Positions 24,852 through 34,444 are shown, counted from the first letter of the stretch. The stretch is 64,000 nt of DNA from Klebsiella spallanzanii (GCF_902158555.1 NZ_CABGGS010000044.1:62001-126000); one strand, 5' to 3'. Notes: generated by a model from the letters alone, not told the origin. Numbers and translations are program-made.

Positions 24852-26148
24852 ACCATTTCTTTTTCAGCCGTAGTTGATAAACAGAGGAAAAATCAATATC
24901 CGTGCCGGTCATGATGCCGATCACATCGCCCTGGTTCAGGTACATCGTGGGCGGGATATTGATGCTGTTTTCCAGTGTCGTTTTCGCCATTTCCGCCGTG
25001 GCGGCGCGGGTGTTTTCGGTATAGTCAGTATTGCGGTCTTTACCCGGCGCGGCATCTGATGCCGCTGCCGCCGCGTCCTGCACGGTACTCAGCATCAGGG
25101 CGTTGCCGAAACGCTCCCAGAAATGGCTGTCGATCCAGCCCGCGATCCCCGCCTCACCGAGCGGGCCGGTGGCCTGCGTATCGGTGAGCGGGATTTGCAG
25201 GCTGCCGGGCTCCGGCGTGCGCAGCTCCGTCCACAGCACAAACATCCGGCTGCGCCCATGTTGCAGTGCGCCGGTGCGGTAGACGCCACGGGCGACCGTT
25301 CCTGCCGGGATCAGCTTCACATGGTTACTGGCGCTCCAGACATTCTCACCGATCAGGCAGGAGATATGACCGCCAACATCGGATACGAAGCGCCGCATCA
25401 TCGAACACGGAATATAACGGTCCACGGGGATATAGAGATCGGGATCGAGGCCCAGCCGCCTGACACCAGTGACACGGGCAACGCCTGGATTGCCGTTGTT
25501 ATTGCTGCCTCCCGGTGCTGTCGTATCCGGGCAGCGCAGACGTCCATTTTCGCCACTGACCAGTACCGACTGACAGGATGTGTACGTCGTGGAGGCAGAC
25601 GGGCTGCCCGACGTTCCCGTGTTGCTGCGCGATCCGCTTCGGAACGTGCGTGTATCGTCGCCTGACCCTGTGCTGCCGCTGTTCAGCCCGTTTGCCAGTG
25701 CTGCCGCCTTGTTCAGGGCGGGCGGCCCGGGCGGCAGAGCTGGTGTGGCCGGGGCGCTCTGACTGGCAGGGCCTGCGCTTTCCTGCCTCCCTGGCCCAAA
25801 CAGGCCAAACGGGTTACTGTCCATGCCCAGATTCTTACGCTCCTGCTGCACCGCCCCGGAGGAGGGCGGCGGTGCGGTGTCAGATTCTTTCTCATCACCC
25901 CTTTTCAGGGCGCTGAGAAAACGATCGCCACCGGATGCCAGCGCGATGACCAGGACCAGACTCAGCAGGCTGACGATCAGCGTGCGGCGACCGGACGCTT
26001 TACGGAAACGGGTCACTTCCGGCTGACCGGGCGGCGTTTTCTGCTCCGGCTCCTGATATTCCATTGCCGCGCGGGCGCGTTCACGGGCTTCCGCTTCCCG
26101 TTCTGCGGTGGTTTTTTCCGGTTCGTCCGGGAAAGATTTGTCGGTCAT
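24841..26148 (-). CDS. virB10: VirB10 channel scaffold protein
   Basis: A 435-residue protein spanning both membranes in the T4SS core complex. It has a charged cytosolic N-terminus, a transmembrane helix near residues 56-72 (LIVSLLSLVLVIALA), a proline-, glycine- and serine-rich periplasmic linker, and a C-terminal TrbI/VirB10 beta-barrel domain (YIPVDRYIPCSMMRRF, LIPAGTVARGVY). It transmits ATPase status to the outer-membrane pore. It overlaps virB9 by 4 bases. Confidence 0.93.
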   Translation of the reverse strand: MTDKSFPDEPEKTTAEREAEARERARAAMEYQEPEQKTPPGQPEVTRFRKASGRRTLIVSLLSLVLVIALASGGDRFLSALKRGDEKESDTAPPPSSGAVQQERKNLGMDSNPFGLFGPGRQESAGPASQSAPATPALPPGPPALNKAAALANGLNSGSTGSGDDTRTFRSGSRSNTGTSGSPSASTTYTSCQSVLVSGENGRLRCPDTTAPGGSNNNGNPGVARVTGVRRLGLDPDLYIPVDRYIPCSMMRRFVSDVGGHISCLIGENVWSASNHVKLIPAGTVARGVYRTGALQHGRSRMFVLWTELRTPEPGSLQIPLTDTQATGPLGEAGIAGWIDSHFWERFGNALMLSTVQDAAAAASDAAPGKDRNTDYTENTRAATAEMAKTTLENSINIPPTMYLNQGDVIGIMTGTDIDFSSVYQLRLKKKWYER

Positions 26149-27035
26149 TTTGCCTCCAGCGTAATGGACGGCGAAACGGTGTCACTGTGGGTCAGCGGGA
26201 TACGCCCGAATCCGTCGTTTTCGATCCCCACCACCGAGGTGCCGTAACGCAGAACCAGCTGCGGCGATGCCGGAACCACCATCACGGTGTAATTGCCCCG
26301 TTTAACCGTTCCGGGCGTGACCGCCTGCTCCTGGCCTTTAACCACCCGGAAAACGGAAGGCAGGGTTTTCGTGGGGGAAAAACCGATATACGCGAAACGG
26401 CCGTCATCCCAGGTAAAGTCCGGGGCGATGGCGGCTGAACCGGCGGCCACACGTTTTGTATAGCGCCAGTTGCGCGGCGTGGTGGCATGCCCGAATGCCG
26501 CCGCTATCCGCTGCCGGTCCAGTGTTTCCTGTTGATGTTGCTGACGGGCGGCGCTGGCGGCGGCAGACTTTTTTCGCAGTTCGTCGGGATAGCGGTAGAG
26601 GATAACAAATGCCTGGGCGGGTGAGTCTTTATCCAGCACGTTCAGCTCCAGGCTGTAATCGCGCTTCGATGTCACCACGAACAGATTGGTTTTCCAGTCT
26701 TTTGCCGTCGGCAGAAACAGCTGGCTTACGTTGTTGCCGCTGGCGTCCGTGACCGGCTGGGTAATCGGGTTCGGGCTGACGCCCACCCGGTTATCGCTTT
26801 TCGTCACGGTCCAGCCTCTGGGGAAACCCGCCTGCGCATCGATAACGGTTTCATCATCGTCAAACACCACCATGGTGACGTAGCCGGGGCGGGTATTGAC
26901 GACCGTGGCGTTCTGGCTGTTGTACGTGACGTTCTGCATCCGGCTGTCATACGCGCTGCCGCGCGGTGTCGCCGCGCTCCATGCCACGCATGACGCCAGT
27001 AAACCCGTGAGGAGCAGAATGTGTTTCAGCATCAT
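26145..27035 (-). CDS. virB9: VirB9 outer-membrane-complex protein
   Basis: A 296-residue periplasmic protein of the VirB7-9-10 core complex. The signal peptide is MMLKHILLLTGLLASCVAWS. An N-terminal VirB9/CagX domain (ATVVNTRPGYVTMVVF) and a C-terminal domain (KRGNYTVMVVPASPQLVLRY) bind VirB10 and VirB7. The frame is open to 27158, but I chose the ATG at 27035 because it supplies the signal peptide and overlaps the virB8 stop as ATGA. Confidence 0.92.
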   Translation of the reverse strand: MMLKHILLLTGLLASCVAWSAATPRGSAYDSRMQNVTYNSQNATVVNTRPGYVTMVVFDDDETVIDAQAGFPRGWTVTKSDNRVGVSPNPITQPVTDASGNNVSQLFLPTAKDWKTNLFVVTSKRDYSLELNVLDKDSPAQAFVILYRYPDELRKKSAAASAARQQHQQETLDRQRIAAAFGHATTPRNWRYTKRVAAGSAAIAPDFTWDDGRFAYIGFSPTKTLPSVFRVVKGQEQAVTPGTVKRGNYTVMVVPASPQLVLRYGTSVVGIENDGFGRIPLTHSDTVSPSITLEAK

Positions 27036-27715
27036 TCCCCCCTCAGCTCTTTGTCGCGCTGGTAGCTGGTGACGATAAAGCCCAGTGGGTTCACTTCGCG
27101 CTGGCTGTCGGTCAGTTGCCGGTGCGGGACGTAGCGGTATGTGAGGCGGATATTCCACACATCCGTTTTCACGGAATTATCAGCAATACGGCGAATTGTG
27201 CGCTTAATACGCAGTGTTGCCAGATTATCCGGCCCGGTGGCAGGCGCATGCACATTGGAAATAATGGCGATATAAACGACATATTCCGCCTTATTAAAAA
27301 TCACGTCCGGTGCCTGGTCGCCGTTAAACCCGTCCAGATAGTCCCGGTTCACGCTGTCGCTGTTAAATAACTGCACGTCGTCATAATCACGCTGAAGGGA
27401 GAAATAATTATATCCCTCGCGGAGTCTGACATAGTGTGCTGCCAGTGAATGCGCCAGTGCCTTTTCAGAAGAAATATCCCGCTCCTTCACGCGGGTCATA
27501 TATTCATAGCGCCCGGTCTGTTTATCCACTGACCATAATTCAGTGTCGGTGGTTTTAAGCGGCAGCAGAATAATAATGGTCGCAATCGCCATGGCGGCCA
27601 GAATCAGTCCGGCAGCGGCCATCCGCCAGGCGGTTTTTCGGGAACGCTCCTCCTTTTCCAGCAGGATGGATTCAAAAGAGCGGGAAACATTAACAATGTT
27701 CTGAATATCAGACAT
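27032..27715 (-). CDS. virB8: VirB8 inner-membrane assembly factor
   Basis: A 227-residue bitopic protein: a short cytosolic N-terminus, one membrane helix near residues 31-52 (AAAGLILAAMAIATIIILLP), then the NTF2-like periplasmic VirB8 domain with the conserved RREGYNY-type segment (LREGYNYFSLQRDYDDV). It nucleates assembly of the core complex. It overlaps the virB7 stop and the virB9 start. Confidence 0.92.
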   Translation of the reverse strand: MSDIQNIVNVSRSFESILLEKEERSRKTAWRMAAAGLILAAMAIATIIILLPLKTTDTELWSVDKQTGRYEYMTRVKERDISSEKALAHSLAAHYVRLREGYNYFSLQRDYDDVQLFNSDSVNRDYLDGFNGDQAPDVIFNKAEYVVYIAIISNVHAPATGPDNLATLRIKRTIRRIADNSVKTDVWNIRLTYRYVPHRQLTDSQREVNPLGFIVTSYQRDKELRGE

Positions 27716-27848
27716 GGCGAGTCAGCTCCTGAATGATGGCGGGGGAATTCACTGGCGCGGTTTCGCCGGATACTGGTGGAAGGTCGCCCTGATGCTGTGC
27801 GCAGCCCGTGAGCGCGCACAGCATCAGAAGGATGATGCTGAATTTCAT
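27708..27848 (-). CDS. virB7: VirB7-like small lipoprotein
   Basis: A 46-residue lipoprotein. The start MKFSIILLMLCALTGCAQ has a lipobox (LTGC) with the lipidated Cys at residue 16; the mature part is only about 31 residues, rich in Pro, Gln and Thr. VirB7 anchors VirB9 at the outer membrane. The gene sits exactly between virB6 and virB8 and overlaps the virB8 start by 8 bases. Sequence conservation in this family is slight, so the call relies on lipobox, size and position. Confidence 0.8.
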   Translation of the reverse strand: MKFSIILLMLCALTGCAQHQGDLPPVSGETAPVNSPAIIQELTRHV

Positions 27849-27937
27849 GGAAGCCCCTTATCGTATGGATGCAGGAATGCCGCACCGGTGGCGCAGGCCA
27901 CGGCGTGACGGGGAAAGGAAATTAACGGCAGGGAGGA

Positions 27938-28969
27938 TTAACGGTGACGCTGCCGGTTCAGGCGTTTCATGCTTTCGATGGCGGTGGTGCGTTTCTGCCA
28001 GGCGCTCACGGTTTTACCCGCGCCTGCGCCAGTGAGCCTGCCGGTCGCCGCGGCGACGGCCATGCCGCCTTTCGCAGCCAGGCGGGCACCTCCCTTTACA
28101 CCCGGCCCGGCAAGACTGGCGGATTTATTCGCCAGTCCGCTCAGGCCACTCATGGCTGCACCCTGCAGCACCGCCTGTACGGCGGCCCCGCTGAGTGCGC
28201 TGGCGAGCTTCGCGGAGAACCAGACCACCACACCCGCCGCTATCCCGGCCAGCAGGCACTGTGCTGCCAGCGTGACCATATTGGTTTCAGCGGATGTTTT
28301 TGCTGCGGCATCCAGTATTTTATTCAGGTAATTGATGGCGATACGGATGGATAAGGCGGAAAACATGATCGTTAATATTGCCGCGAAAATCGTTTTCAGC
28401 CAGTTATCAAACATCGGCTTAAGAAAACCGTACAGCAGGCAGAAAATAAAGAGTGGCGCGGTGGTCGTCATTAACAGGATGGTGATTTCGGCGAGCAGGT
28501 TGACAAAGGTGGCTGCCATCAGCAGGACAACAGAGCCGCCCCATACCAGGACTTCGGCAAGGCCGCCATTCAGTTTGACGTAAGTTGAGGTGTCCATATT
28601 AAATAACTTTTGCCCCAGCGCCTGTGCCTTTTCCCAGACGGTATCGAGCAGCGCCCAGACGTTATCATCGCCGCTGATACCGTCTTTGAGTCCCTGGATA
28701 GCCGCTACCGCCATATCCAGCCAGCCATCCCGGTTTAACGCAAAGGTGGTGATCAGCAACATTCGCCCCACATCCCAGGCGACATCTTCAACCGGGGTCC
28801 GGAGTTTGCCAGCCAGCGTCTGATAACCGCGAAACAGTATAAATAAGGTAAAAGAGCTGACGATGATGACGCTGATCATCGTGCCGTAAGTGGAAGACTG
28901 ACCTTCCAGTACGGCATTCAGTCCATCCATGATGTTTTTGTCCATACCAACAAAAATACCACCGGACAT
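27938..28969 (-). CDS. virB6: VirB6/TrbL channel subunit
   Basis: A 343-residue polytopic inner-membrane protein. Hydrophobic helices appear at about 31-48, 140-170, 178-215 and 240-262, with the conserved aromatic FCLLYGFLKPMFDNWLKTI region typical of VirB6. It forms part of the inner-membrane channel for the transferred strand. The C-terminal tail is alanine/glycine-rich and basic. It precedes virB7 in the operon. Confidence 0.88.
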   Translation of the reverse strand: MSGGIFVGMDKNIMDGLNAVLEGQSSTYGTMISVIIVSSFTLFILFRGYQTLAGKLRTPVEDVAWDVGRMLLITTFALNRDGWLDMAVAAIQGLKDGISGDDNVWALLDTVWEKAQALGQKLFNMDTSTYVKLNGGLAEVLVWGGSVVLLMAATFVNLLAEITILLMTTTAPLFIFCLLYGFLKPMFDNWLKTIFAAILTIMFSALSIRIAINYLNKILDAAAKTSAETNMVTLAAQCLLAGIAAGVVVWFSAKLASALSGAAVQAVLQGAAMSGLSGLANKSASLAGPGVKGGARLAAKGGMAVAAATGRLTGAGAGKTVSAWQKRTTAIESMKRLNRQRHR

Positions 28970-29040
28970 GGTGCCTCACCTGATATATAAAGAAAGGAAA
29001 TAGAAAACAGGGAGGATTCCCTGTTTTGCTGGAGGAGAAA

Positions 29041-29316
29041 TTACTGTGTCACTGCATTTCTTTTTTCAGCTTCCTGCTGAAATATCGCCCCGAATTTCTC
29101 CTTAACCCCGGGCTGGCCTTCCTGTGCAAACATAAGTGCTGCCCGGTGCGCAAATTCGCAGTTATCGCTTGCCTCGGCATCCTTCAGGCATTGCGTATAA
29201 ACCGCATAAGTTTCGTCAGGATGCTGCTTATACCAGGCTTCGGATTTGGTTTCCTTGCAGCCGGGCAGTAATATCACGCCTGAGAGTGTGCATAAGGTGA
29301 ATAAGGATCTGAGCAC
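29041..29316 (-). CDS. EexN-like entry-exclusion lipoprotein
   Basis: A 91-residue lipoprotein with lipobox LLPGC (Cys 20). The mature region has WYKQHPDETYAVYTQCLKD and DNCEFAHRAA, the signature of EexN family proteins encoded between virB5 and virB6 of IncN/IncX-type systems. These reduce redundant transfer into cells that already carry the element. Its location here matches exactly. Confidence 0.85.
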   Translation of the reverse strand: MLRSLFTLCTLSGVILLPGCKETKSEAWYKQHPDETYAVYTQCLKDAEASDNCEFAHRAALMFAQEGQPGVKEKFGAIFQQEAEKRNAVTQ

Positions 29317-29327
29317 GGATAACCTCC

Positions 29328-30056
29328 CTATAAATTATTAAGGCCAGCAACAGGTGCCGTTAGCTGCTGCTGTTCAAAGGCTTTCTGTCTTTGCTGTTCC
29401 AGCAAGGTCGTTCGCTGTTCAGCCTGTCTGACAGACATCTCCCACTGATTCGTCAGCGCATTTAACTGTACGCTTTTCGCCGCGATGGCGTTAGCCAGAT
29501 CCTGAGACTCTTTCGAGTCCTGCGCATTCGAAATACGGTCAGATAAGTCTGATATATCACTGAGTGTGCTGTTGATCCTGTTTCCAACGTCAGTGGTATT
29601 CTCAATCGCCATTGCCTGATTAAGGATCATCTGTTTGCAACTGTCGGCCAGGGCCTGAGATTTTATTCCTTCCTGTTCCTCGCTGCACACGCTGAACGAT
29701 TTGTATTTATTGTATAGGTTTTGCAGTTCAGCAGAATATGAACTGTTTTGCGTGGTCAGCAGATCATCCAGTGAAATACCGCTCTTACGGAGATTATCAA
29801 TGTCGGTTTTCAGGCTTCGGGCATCACTGAGAAAACCCTGAATATCCCGCACGCCGGTTGCGGTAGCCAGTTGCTTCTTATATGCATCAAGTTCACTTTT
29901 ATAATGGGTAACCGTATCCTCCCATTGGTGTAGTTTCTGCATCCACTGATTAATGGATTCGGTATTCTGCACGGCGTCGAAAACCGGTATTCCGGCGCTG
30001 AACACCTGCGTCGAGAAAAATAACGATAATGTCAGAAGATGATTCCTGGAACGCAT
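29328..30056 (-). CDS. virB5: VirB5 pilus-tip protein
   Basis: A 242-residue minor pilin/adhesin. Signal peptide MRSRNHLLTLSLFFSTQVFS, then a helical, coiled-coil-rich mature domain (INQWMQKLHQWEDTVTHYKS; GVRDIQGFLSDARSL) typical of VirB5/TraC. The open frame extends upstream into virB4, but I chose the ATG at 30056 because GGAGGT precedes it and it yields the signal peptide. It is thought to contact recipient cells. Confidence 0.88.
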   Translation of the reverse strand: MRSRNHLLTLSLFFSTQVFSAGIPVFDAVQNTESINQWMQKLHQWEDTVTHYKSELDAYKKQLATATGVRDIQGFLSDARSLKTDIDNLRKSGISLDDLLTTQNSSYSAELQNLYNKYKSFSVCSEEQEGIKSQALADSCKQMILNQAMAIENTTDVGNRINSTLSDISDLSDRISNAQDSKESQDLANAIAAKSVQLNALTNQWEMSVRQAEQRTTLLEQQRQKAFEQQQLTAPVAGLNNL

Positions 30057-30078
30057 TGATATTACCTCCGGTTGGCTT

Positions 30079-32826
30079 TCAGATTGCCCGCTCAAGGAAA
30101 GCGTCTTTCCATTCATCAGGTCGCATACTGTCCTGATAAATGGCATCGAATATTTTCAGGTTGTCCTCACTGCCGCTGAGAAGCCGGGTGAGTTTACCCA
30201 GTCCGGACAAATCCATTTTCGCCATTGCCACAAACGGGCGGGTTTCTCCGGCCCGCAGCGGTGTTTTCAGGATGACCATATAATGCTCGCCCGGATCCAG
30301 GTTTCTGACCGTGTCATAAACGCTTTCCGGCACTTTCATTTTCTCCACGTAATCCGCATAGCTGGCTTTCGGATTGGAAAGGAAAATCTGGGTACCGCAC
30401 TGCTCAATAATCGCCGGGGCGATGGGGTGTCTGACAATTTCATCCGGTGACTGTGTTGCCGGAACGAAGATACCGTTCAGCTTGCGGATGACTTTCAGCA
30501 TATTGAGCGAGAAGCGGGAAAATTCGACATCGGCCAGCCAGCGCCAGAACTCATCCATAAACATCACCAGGCGGCGACCGTCCAGAAGACTGGTCGCACG
30601 GTACAGCAGGTAAAAGGTCAAGGGGCCGCGAATATCGTCATCATCCAGAAATTCGGTGCCGTCGATACCAAAGTTATCGACATCGCTGATGGTGAATGTA
30701 TCGGCCTCGTTATCAAACACCCAGCCGAACTCGCCCCCCTGCGCCCACTGTTTCAGGCGAATACGCAGCCCGTTGGTGCGGGCATCTGTAGTCGGCGGCT
30801 CCGGTAGCACTTCCAGCAGCCGGGTGATCCCGAACCGGCGGTACTCCGGCGGATAGTCCAGCATGATGGTGTCCACGGCGGCACTGATCCGCTCTTCATC
30901 GCGCGGATCGAGCGGCTTACCGTTGCGGCGGCACAGCATGCGCACCAGCCGTTTGATGAAACTGATGTTCCGGCGGGTTGGCTCCAGCGCAAACGGGTTG
31001 AAGCCGGTGGGCTCGCCGGTACGGATGCGGAAGTATCGTCCACCCACCTGGCGGATCGCCATCTCCGCCGCCCGGTCCTTATCGAAATACACCGTGGTCA
31101 GCCGTTTGGTGGTGGCAGAAGGCGCAAACGACGCCGGGTTACGGTACTTCTGCATCAGTTGTTGCATGACGGTCATCAGCAGGGTTTTGCCGGAGCCGGT
31201 TTTCCCGATAATCGCCGTATTCCCCGGCGTTTTCTCACCAGTGTCATCCCGCCCGGCCTGGCTGTCATGCAGGTTGAGGTAATACCCGCCACCGCCGGGA
31301 GATGTGAGGAGAGCGATGGCTTCCCCCCACGGATTACCGCTGCGTTTGTGGGGATGGAAGTTATGCAGGCAGGCCATATCGGCAAAATTCTGGCTGCTGA
31401 CGGCCACCAGTCGGGGACGCAGAGTATAGACGCCCGGCAGTTGCGCCAGATATGCGGCGGGCAGTGACAGGGTGGAGAGCGTCGTCATAATACCAAGATC
31501 GGCGAAGGGCTGGGCCAGAACGTTAGTGTCCTTCACCACCTGTCCGGCACTGTCTGAGGAGATCAGCAGGGAAAAGTGGAATTTACCGCACGACACATGT
31601 CCGGACTGGAGCAGGTCGCGCAGGACAATCAGCTCTTCGCGCTGGGAAGTCGCGTCGTCGTCCGTGGAGTTAAGCCGTTTTTCCGCCAGACGGATATGAT
31701 TCTGCGCCTCATCCCGAGCCATGCAGGTAAAGGACTGCGTCAGAACATACTCGCTTTCGGCGTACAGCAGCGCATCCAGCATACCGGTATGGGTTTCCGG
31801 GGAATAATCCTTAATCTCCAGGCTGCGGAAGAAGCGGGAACCGCTGACCGTCTGGCATTCACCGGTGTCGGTGGTGAAAAACACGTCCGGCGTGCTTAAT
31901 GTTTCATAAAACGGCGAGCGCGTTACGGCCACTTTCTGCCACTGTCCGGTGATCAGGCGGTGGAAGAACGCCAGTTGCGAGGAATACACCCGCCCGTTTT
32001 CTTCATATATCCCCAGCGGCGTTGCCATATAGCGGGATAATGAAGATTCCAGTGCTTCACGATATTCCTGCATGATTTTGTGCGCGTCATCCAGAGCTGG
32101 CTGGCGTTTACCGTGCGACTGCGCTTTCATGGTTTTTTTCTCAATCGCAGAGAACGGCGCGTAGCAGACGGTAAAAAACAGCCGGTGCCGCCAGAACGGT
32201 TTTTCTTTTACCGGCTGGTAATACCGCCGGGTCACGTCATCGGAAAAGGGAATACCCGAACAGGCTTCAAAAGCATCATGGTATTTTTCACGGAGCCGGT
32301 GAATATAGAATGTTACCGGCAGACCCTCATACGAACGAATAACATTATTCAGATGCGTGGCCATCAGGGTCAGGTGATGTTCGTCTTCACATTCAAAGAC
32401 TGTGCCGCCCAGCTCCCAGGTGGCAACCAAATCATGGTGACGGTTTCTGATGACGTAAGGGTGAATATGGGAGGAATACGGAATATATTTATCCAGCGTA
32501 ATACGCTCGTTTAATTTCATTTTCTGAATAAACTCCGAGACATCAACGTTATCGTACTGGTTTGCCAGAAGGGCATTCGCGCCAAAATGGGTATTGGTGA
32601 AAAGTCGTCCACGGGTTTTAAACGCCAGCCAGAGCAGACTGAAATAATGAATGTCCTTTCGGGCTTTATTTTTCATTTCCGCCCAGGCCGGGATCAACAA
32701 CAGTGCCAGGTAATAGCTGACATAGACCGCCAGCAGGACGATGCCCCCGCTGACGAGAACGAACGGCACCAGAGGAATACCCATAATGGCGGCGGGCCGC
32801 GTAAGTGCTTTATTCAGCGTAGCCAT
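30079..32826 (-). CDS. virB4: VirB3-VirB4 fusion, T4SS ATPase
   Basis: A 915-residue fused protein. Residues 1 to about 100 are a VirB3 domain with two adjacent membrane helices (IMGIPLVPFVLVSGGIVLLA; YVSYYLALLLIPAW). The rest is VirB4, the main ATPase for pilus biogenesis: the CagE/TrbE domain, Walker A GKTGSGKTLLM near 540, Walker B-like LVMFMDEFW, and ATQSPDEI downstream. VirB3-VirB4 fusions are known in several MPF-T systems, so this is likely natural and not an assembly artefact. No separate virB3 exists in the operon. Confidence 0.92.
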   Translation of the reverse strand: MATLNKALTRPAAIMGIPLVPFVLVSGGIVLLAVYVSYYLALLLIPAWAEMKNKARKDIHYFSLLWLAFKTRGRLFTNTHFGANALLANQYDNVDVSEFIQKMKLNERITLDKYIPYSSHIHPYVIRNRHHDLVATWELGGTVFECEDEHHLTLMATHLNNVIRSYEGLPVTFYIHRLREKYHDAFEACSGIPFSDDVTRRYYQPVKEKPFWRHRLFFTVCYAPFSAIEKKTMKAQSHGKRQPALDDAHKIMQEYREALESSLSRYMATPLGIYEENGRVYSSQLAFFHRLITGQWQKVAVTRSPFYETLSTPDVFFTTDTGECQTVSGSRFFRSLEIKDYSPETHTGMLDALLYAESEYVLTQSFTCMARDEAQNHIRLAEKRLNSTDDDATSQREELIVLRDLLQSGHVSCGKFHFSLLISSDSAGQVVKDTNVLAQPFADLGIMTTLSTLSLPAAYLAQLPGVYTLRPRLVAVSSQNFADMACLHNFHPHKRSGNPWGEAIALLTSPGGGGYYLNLHDSQAGRDDTGEKTPGNTAIIGKTGSGKTLLMTVMQQLMQKYRNPASFAPSATTKRLTTVYFDKDRAAEMAIRQVGGRYFRIRTGEPTGFNPFALEPTRRNISFIKRLVRMLCRRNGKPLDPRDEERISAAVDTIMLDYPPEYRRFGITRLLEVLPEPPTTDARTNGLRIRLKQWAQGGEFGWVFDNEADTFTISDVDNFGIDGTEFLDDDDIRGPLTFYLLYRATSLLDGRRLVMFMDEFWRWLADVEFSRFSLNMLKVIRKLNGIFVPATQSPDEIVRHPIAPAIIEQCGTQIFLSNPKASYADYVEKMKVPESVYDTVRNLDPGEHYMVILKTPLRAGETRPFVAMAKMDLSGLGKLTRLLSGSEDNLKIFDAIYQDSMRPDEWKDAFLERAI

Positions 32827-32837
32827 CGTTGCCTCTC

Positions 32838-33116
32838 TTATGACGCCCAGTAGGCACCGAAGCCGGACGCGCCGACAATCAGGATCGCGCCGATGATGAT
32901 GTTACGCATGTCGTGCAGGCTCTTGCCGTCGAACAGCACCTTGTAGCCCACCCACATGGTCGCCAGTGTGATAGTGACAGCGGCCAGTCCCAGCAGGCCG
33001 GTCGAGGTATTGCTCAGTGTCTCACTGGCCTTGTTAAATCCGCTGTCCGCCGCCAGCAGCGGGGCAGGCAGCAGCACGGAAGCAACAACGGAGTAACGGC
33101 GTTTACGCATGATCAT
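32838..33116 (-). CDS. virB2: VirB2 major pilin
   Basis: A 92-residue pilin precursor: signal peptide cleaved near residue 23 (PLLAAD), then two hydrophobic helices (LLGLAAVTITLATMWVGYKV and NIIIGAILIVGASGFGAYW) joined by a short basic loop (FDGKSLHDMR). This is classic VirB2/TrbC architecture. The start overlaps the virB1 stop; an ATG two codons on is an alternative. Confidence 0.92.
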   Translation of the reverse strand: MIMRKRRYSVVASVLLPAPLLAADSGFNKASETLSNTSTGLLGLAAVTITLATMWVGYKVLFDGKSLHDMRNIIIGAILIVGASGFGAYWAS

Positions 33117-33757
33117 TTCTCCTCATCAGGGATAACAGGGATAGCGCCGCGAATGACGGAACCGGGATAATGCAGGGAAGTCAGGATCGGCGCAGTGGCA
33201 CCGGCAGGCTCGCCGCGCAGCACAACGGCGGGATAACGGACAGACGGCTGTGCGTTCCGGTCAGGGGCACGCTGCCGGTCTTTCCGCGTGGACGGGACGA
33301 CATAGCCAATGCGCTGCACGTAGCTGGTCTGGTTAAAGGCGGATTCCGGCCGCTGGCCGGTTTCAAAGTTGCCGGAGTAGTAACAACTGAGCGCCCGTTT
33401 CAGTGTTCCGCCGCGCCGGTAACAGTCGGTGAGAATGCGCTCAAATACCGACAGATTGATGCAAGGGTTAAGCAGGTCGCTGGCCGTGACGCCGTAATGG
33501 CGGAAATTGATGCTGGTGATTTGCATCAGGCCGACCGAATAGCGTCGGCCCTGTGCAGCCAGCTGTCTGGTGAGACGGATCGCCTCCGGCAGGCTCGAGG
33601 GGAAATGTGAAATCACGCCCCGGCTGTCTGGCAGGATTTCAGCAATGGCGTAGGGGTGGAAGCCGGATTCGACCCGTGCGACATCAAGCGACGTGGACGG
33701 GTGAATACTGGCGGCGCACTGCACCGCCAGTGCCAGAAAGGCAGTGGTGGAAAGCAT
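33113..33757 (-). CDS. virB1: VirB1 lytic transglycosylase
   Basis: A 214-residue periplasmic muramidase that opens peptidoglycan for the secretion channel. The N-terminus is a signal-like hydrophobic segment; the SLT domain shows the catalytic glutamate in VARVESGFHPYA, then YSVGLMQITSINFRHYG and the NPCINL motif. The C-terminal 60 residues are proline/arginine-rich and likely mobile. It is the first gene of the virB operon proper. Confidence 0.92.
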   Translation of the reverse strand: MLSTTAFLALAVQCAASIHPSTSLDVARVESGFHPYAIAEILPDSRGVISHFPSSLPEAIRLTRQLAAQGRRYSVGLMQITSINFRHYGVTASDLLNPCINLSVFERILTDCYRRGGTLKRALSCYYSGNFETGQRPESAFNQTSYVQRIGYVVPSTRKDRQRAPDRNAQPSVRYPAVVLRGEPAGATAPILTSLHYPGSVIRGAIPVIPDEEK

Positions 33758-33829
33758 GCTGGCCTCGCAACAGAGAGACCGGCGGCTTACAGAAAAGTAC
33801 GCCGCCGGGTGAGAAGAAGAGAAAATGGA

Positions 33830-34051
33830 TTAAGCGGCAGCGGCATCCTGTGAAATGTCGCTTTCTTCTCTCGGTTCGAGCAGTACCAGCCTGCCGGAAA
33901 CCGCAATACCGGGTATTAGCACGATATTCAGACCGGGCTTGCCGTTATGCGCGAAGGCCACGCCAACTTTTGTCCAGTACGTGTTTGTTTCGCCCTGCAA
34001 ATCGGGCTGGCTTTCCTGGGTAACAAATACGTGATAAGCGGGTTTTCTCAT
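33830..34051 (-). CDS. Small conserved ICE protein of unknown function
   Basis: A 73-residue soluble protein I cannot name. It looks like a small beta-barrel (YHVFVTQES, TNTYWTKVGVAFAH, LNIVLIPGIAVSGRLVLLE) ending in an acidic tail (EPREESDISQ). The ATG at 34051 is chosen because AAAGGAAA precedes it. It lies just upstream of virB1 in the same direction, so it probably belongs to the transfer operon. Confidence 0.65.
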   Translation of the reverse strand: MRKPAYHVFVTQESQPDLQGETNTYWTKVGVAFAHNGKPGLNIVLIPGIAVSGRLVLLEPREESDISQDAAAA

Positions 34052-34444
34052 GGAATTTCCTTTGATCAAAAACAGTAAATGAAATAAACCAGTCACATCC
34101 CGGTTCTGCATTCCGGTTTTAACGGGTCAGCGAGAACATTCAGCGGCACCCTGAATTGTGGTTACGTGACAGCCCGATCCATTTTGTTAAAGAGCAATAC
34201 CCTGTCAGGACGAATTAATGTCCATAGGGGCGACTATGCTGTAATGGCGTTCTCAGATTCGAATATCTGGTGAGGGATATAAATGAGAAACTCAAAACAA
34301 AAAGAAGAGAGAAAATTAGTGGAGTATTTAAGATGCAGTGAGAATAATGAGGATTTAAAAAACACGAGAGAGTGGTATTAACATTCACCGTGAATAATAA
34401 AGACGTGCAGAGATATAACATCTCTACACGTCCTTTTTATCCTG
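34052..34444. other. Intergenic region upstream of the virB operon
   Basis: About 390 bases without a gene, between the small ICE gene and the TraR/DksA-like gene. It presumably contains the promoter of the transfer operon on the minus strand and, at its left-gene-distal end, the hairpin at 34402-34432. I could not single out promoter boxes with confidence. Confidence 0.4.
34402..34432. terminator. Bidirectional terminator after the TraR/DksA-like gene
   Basis: Stem GACGTGCAGAGAT / ATCTCTACACGTC (13 bp, one mismatch, 5-base loop). It is followed by CTTTTTAT on the plus strand and TTTATTATT on the minus strand, 13 bases beyond the end of the minus-strand gene. Confidence 0.7.

Noticed and set aside
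30079..32826. VirB3-VirB4 junction as an assembly error
   Set aside because: The frame is continuous and the same fusion is known in other MPF-T systems.
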